Made by a program: the position numbers and the translations under genes. Source: Candidatus Bipolaricaulota bacterium (lineage in GTDB: Bacteria; Bipolaricaulota; Bipolaricaulia; UBA7950; UBA9294). From it: a stretch of DNA of 6,354 bases. The notes under the pieces are model-generated. The model was not told the DNA's origin. It ran no database searches and saw nothing but the letters and a program-made list of their open reading frames with translations. Position 1 is the stretch's first letter. Each line of letters opens with the position of its first letter. The DNA is taken from NCBI GenBank assembly GCA_020350845.1, contig CP070725.1, forward strand, positions 837,195-843,548. Direction: 5' to 3'. This document shows, piece after piece, positions 6,010-6,354 of the stretch.

Positions 6010-6354
6010 GGCGCGGAGATCTCCTCCGGGCGATTGTTCGGCGCGCGGTCCATGACCACCTCGAGACCGTCGCGTCGGACCGCGGCGGTGAACACGAAGA
6101 ATGAGATCGCGCCTTCAGGGCGGCCGCCGAGGGCATCCCAAGACACCTCGAAGTAGTCGATCGTGTCGTCGCGCCAGTGCTCGATCTCGGTCCGCGCTGC
6201 GGTGACACCACGCATCGTGGTCACCCGACGAAGGCCGATCGGCCCCCGCTGCCCGATGGCGAATTCGTAGCCCGCACGCTGCACGGCCGTGAGAGTGAAC
6301 AAGTAGGGGGAGAACGGGACACGGCCGGGCTTGCCGTCCACATCGACAAAGACC
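6006..6354 (-). CDS. C-terminal CBM9-like/DOMON-type domain of a protein running off the right edge
   Basis: The minus-strand frame is open to the window edge. It begins VFVDVDGKPG and gives 115 visible residues before the TAG at 6008-6006. A GTG at 6341 could start a 111-residue protein, but the frame continues upstream in the pattern of a longer domain, so I read it as partial. The sequence runs FVDVDGKPG, SPYLFTL, GYEFAIG, then DYFEVSWDALGG and AISFFVFTAA, and ends near VVMDRAPN. That order of a VDxDG opening, an E-x-S-W strand/turn and a final D-x-APN resembles CBM9-like or DOMON-type beta-sandwich domains attached to secreted enzymes and surface proteins. This is recognition by pattern only. 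Codon use with G/C at third positions fits a real gene. Its stop overlaps that of the convergent propeller gene. Confidence 0.7.
   Translation of the reverse strand, partial: VFVDVDGKPGRVPFSPYLFTLTAVQRAGYEFAIGQRGPIGLRRVTTMRGVTAARTEIEHWRDDTIDYFEVSWDALGGRPEGAISFFVFTAAVRRDGLEVVMDRAPNNRPEEISAP

Noticed and set aside
1..6354. CRISPR arrays, tRNA or rRNA genes, insertion sequences and defence genes
   Set aside because: No regular repeat-spacer pattern, transposase-like frame, terminal inverted repeats or recognisable RNA gene was seen on either strand.

Overview
This is a GC-rich window, judged by eye (no GC value computed), with strong G/C preference at third codon positions. It looks bacterial. 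The gene content (corrinoid methyl transfer, an Fe-S ASKHA activator, a sugar-hydrolase-like protein, a PD40 propeller and a CBM9-like domain) suggests an anaerobic or facultative bacterium, possibly from an environmental lineage with many uroporphyrinogen-decarboxylase (URO-D)-type methyltransferases. The phylum cannot be fixed from this sequence.

Layout. Positions 1-268 (minus) hold the first 89 residues of a URO-D-superfamily protein that runs off the left edge, most likely a substrate:corrinoid methyltransferase. A 301-base divergent intergenic region (269-569) holds a candidate promoter on each strand and several short perfect inverted repeats. From 570 to 4919 (plus) lies a three-gene cluster: a 605-residue cytoplasmic glycoside-hydrolase-like TIM-barrel protein (570-2387), a 269-residue pterin-binding methyltransferase of the AcsE/MtvA type (2473-3282), and a 535-residue reductive activator of corrinoid proteins with an N-terminal [2Fe-2S] ferredoxin and a C-terminal ASKHA ATPase (3312-4919). 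The gaps are 85 and 29 bases, so one transcript is likely.

A separate promoter (TTGACA/TAGGGT, 4948-4977) drives an exported six-motif TolB-like beta-propeller (about 5008-6009). Its stop overlaps that of a convergent minus-strand gene (6006-6354), whose visible C-terminus resembles a CBM9-like/DOMON-type beta-sandwich domain and which runs off the right edge.

How the genes fit together. The URO-D protein, the methyl-tetrahydrofolate methyltransferase and the activator are three of the four parts of a corrinoid-dependent demethylase (methyltransferase I, corrinoid protein, methyltransferase II, activating enzyme). The corrinoid protein is not in the window. The unusual element is the intracellular hydrolase-like protein leading the operon. 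It suggests, as inference only, that the methyl donor is a methylated sugar, glycoside or related conjugate, with the methyl group passed to tetrahydrofolate. The propeller and CBM9-like genes have no visible functional link to this module.
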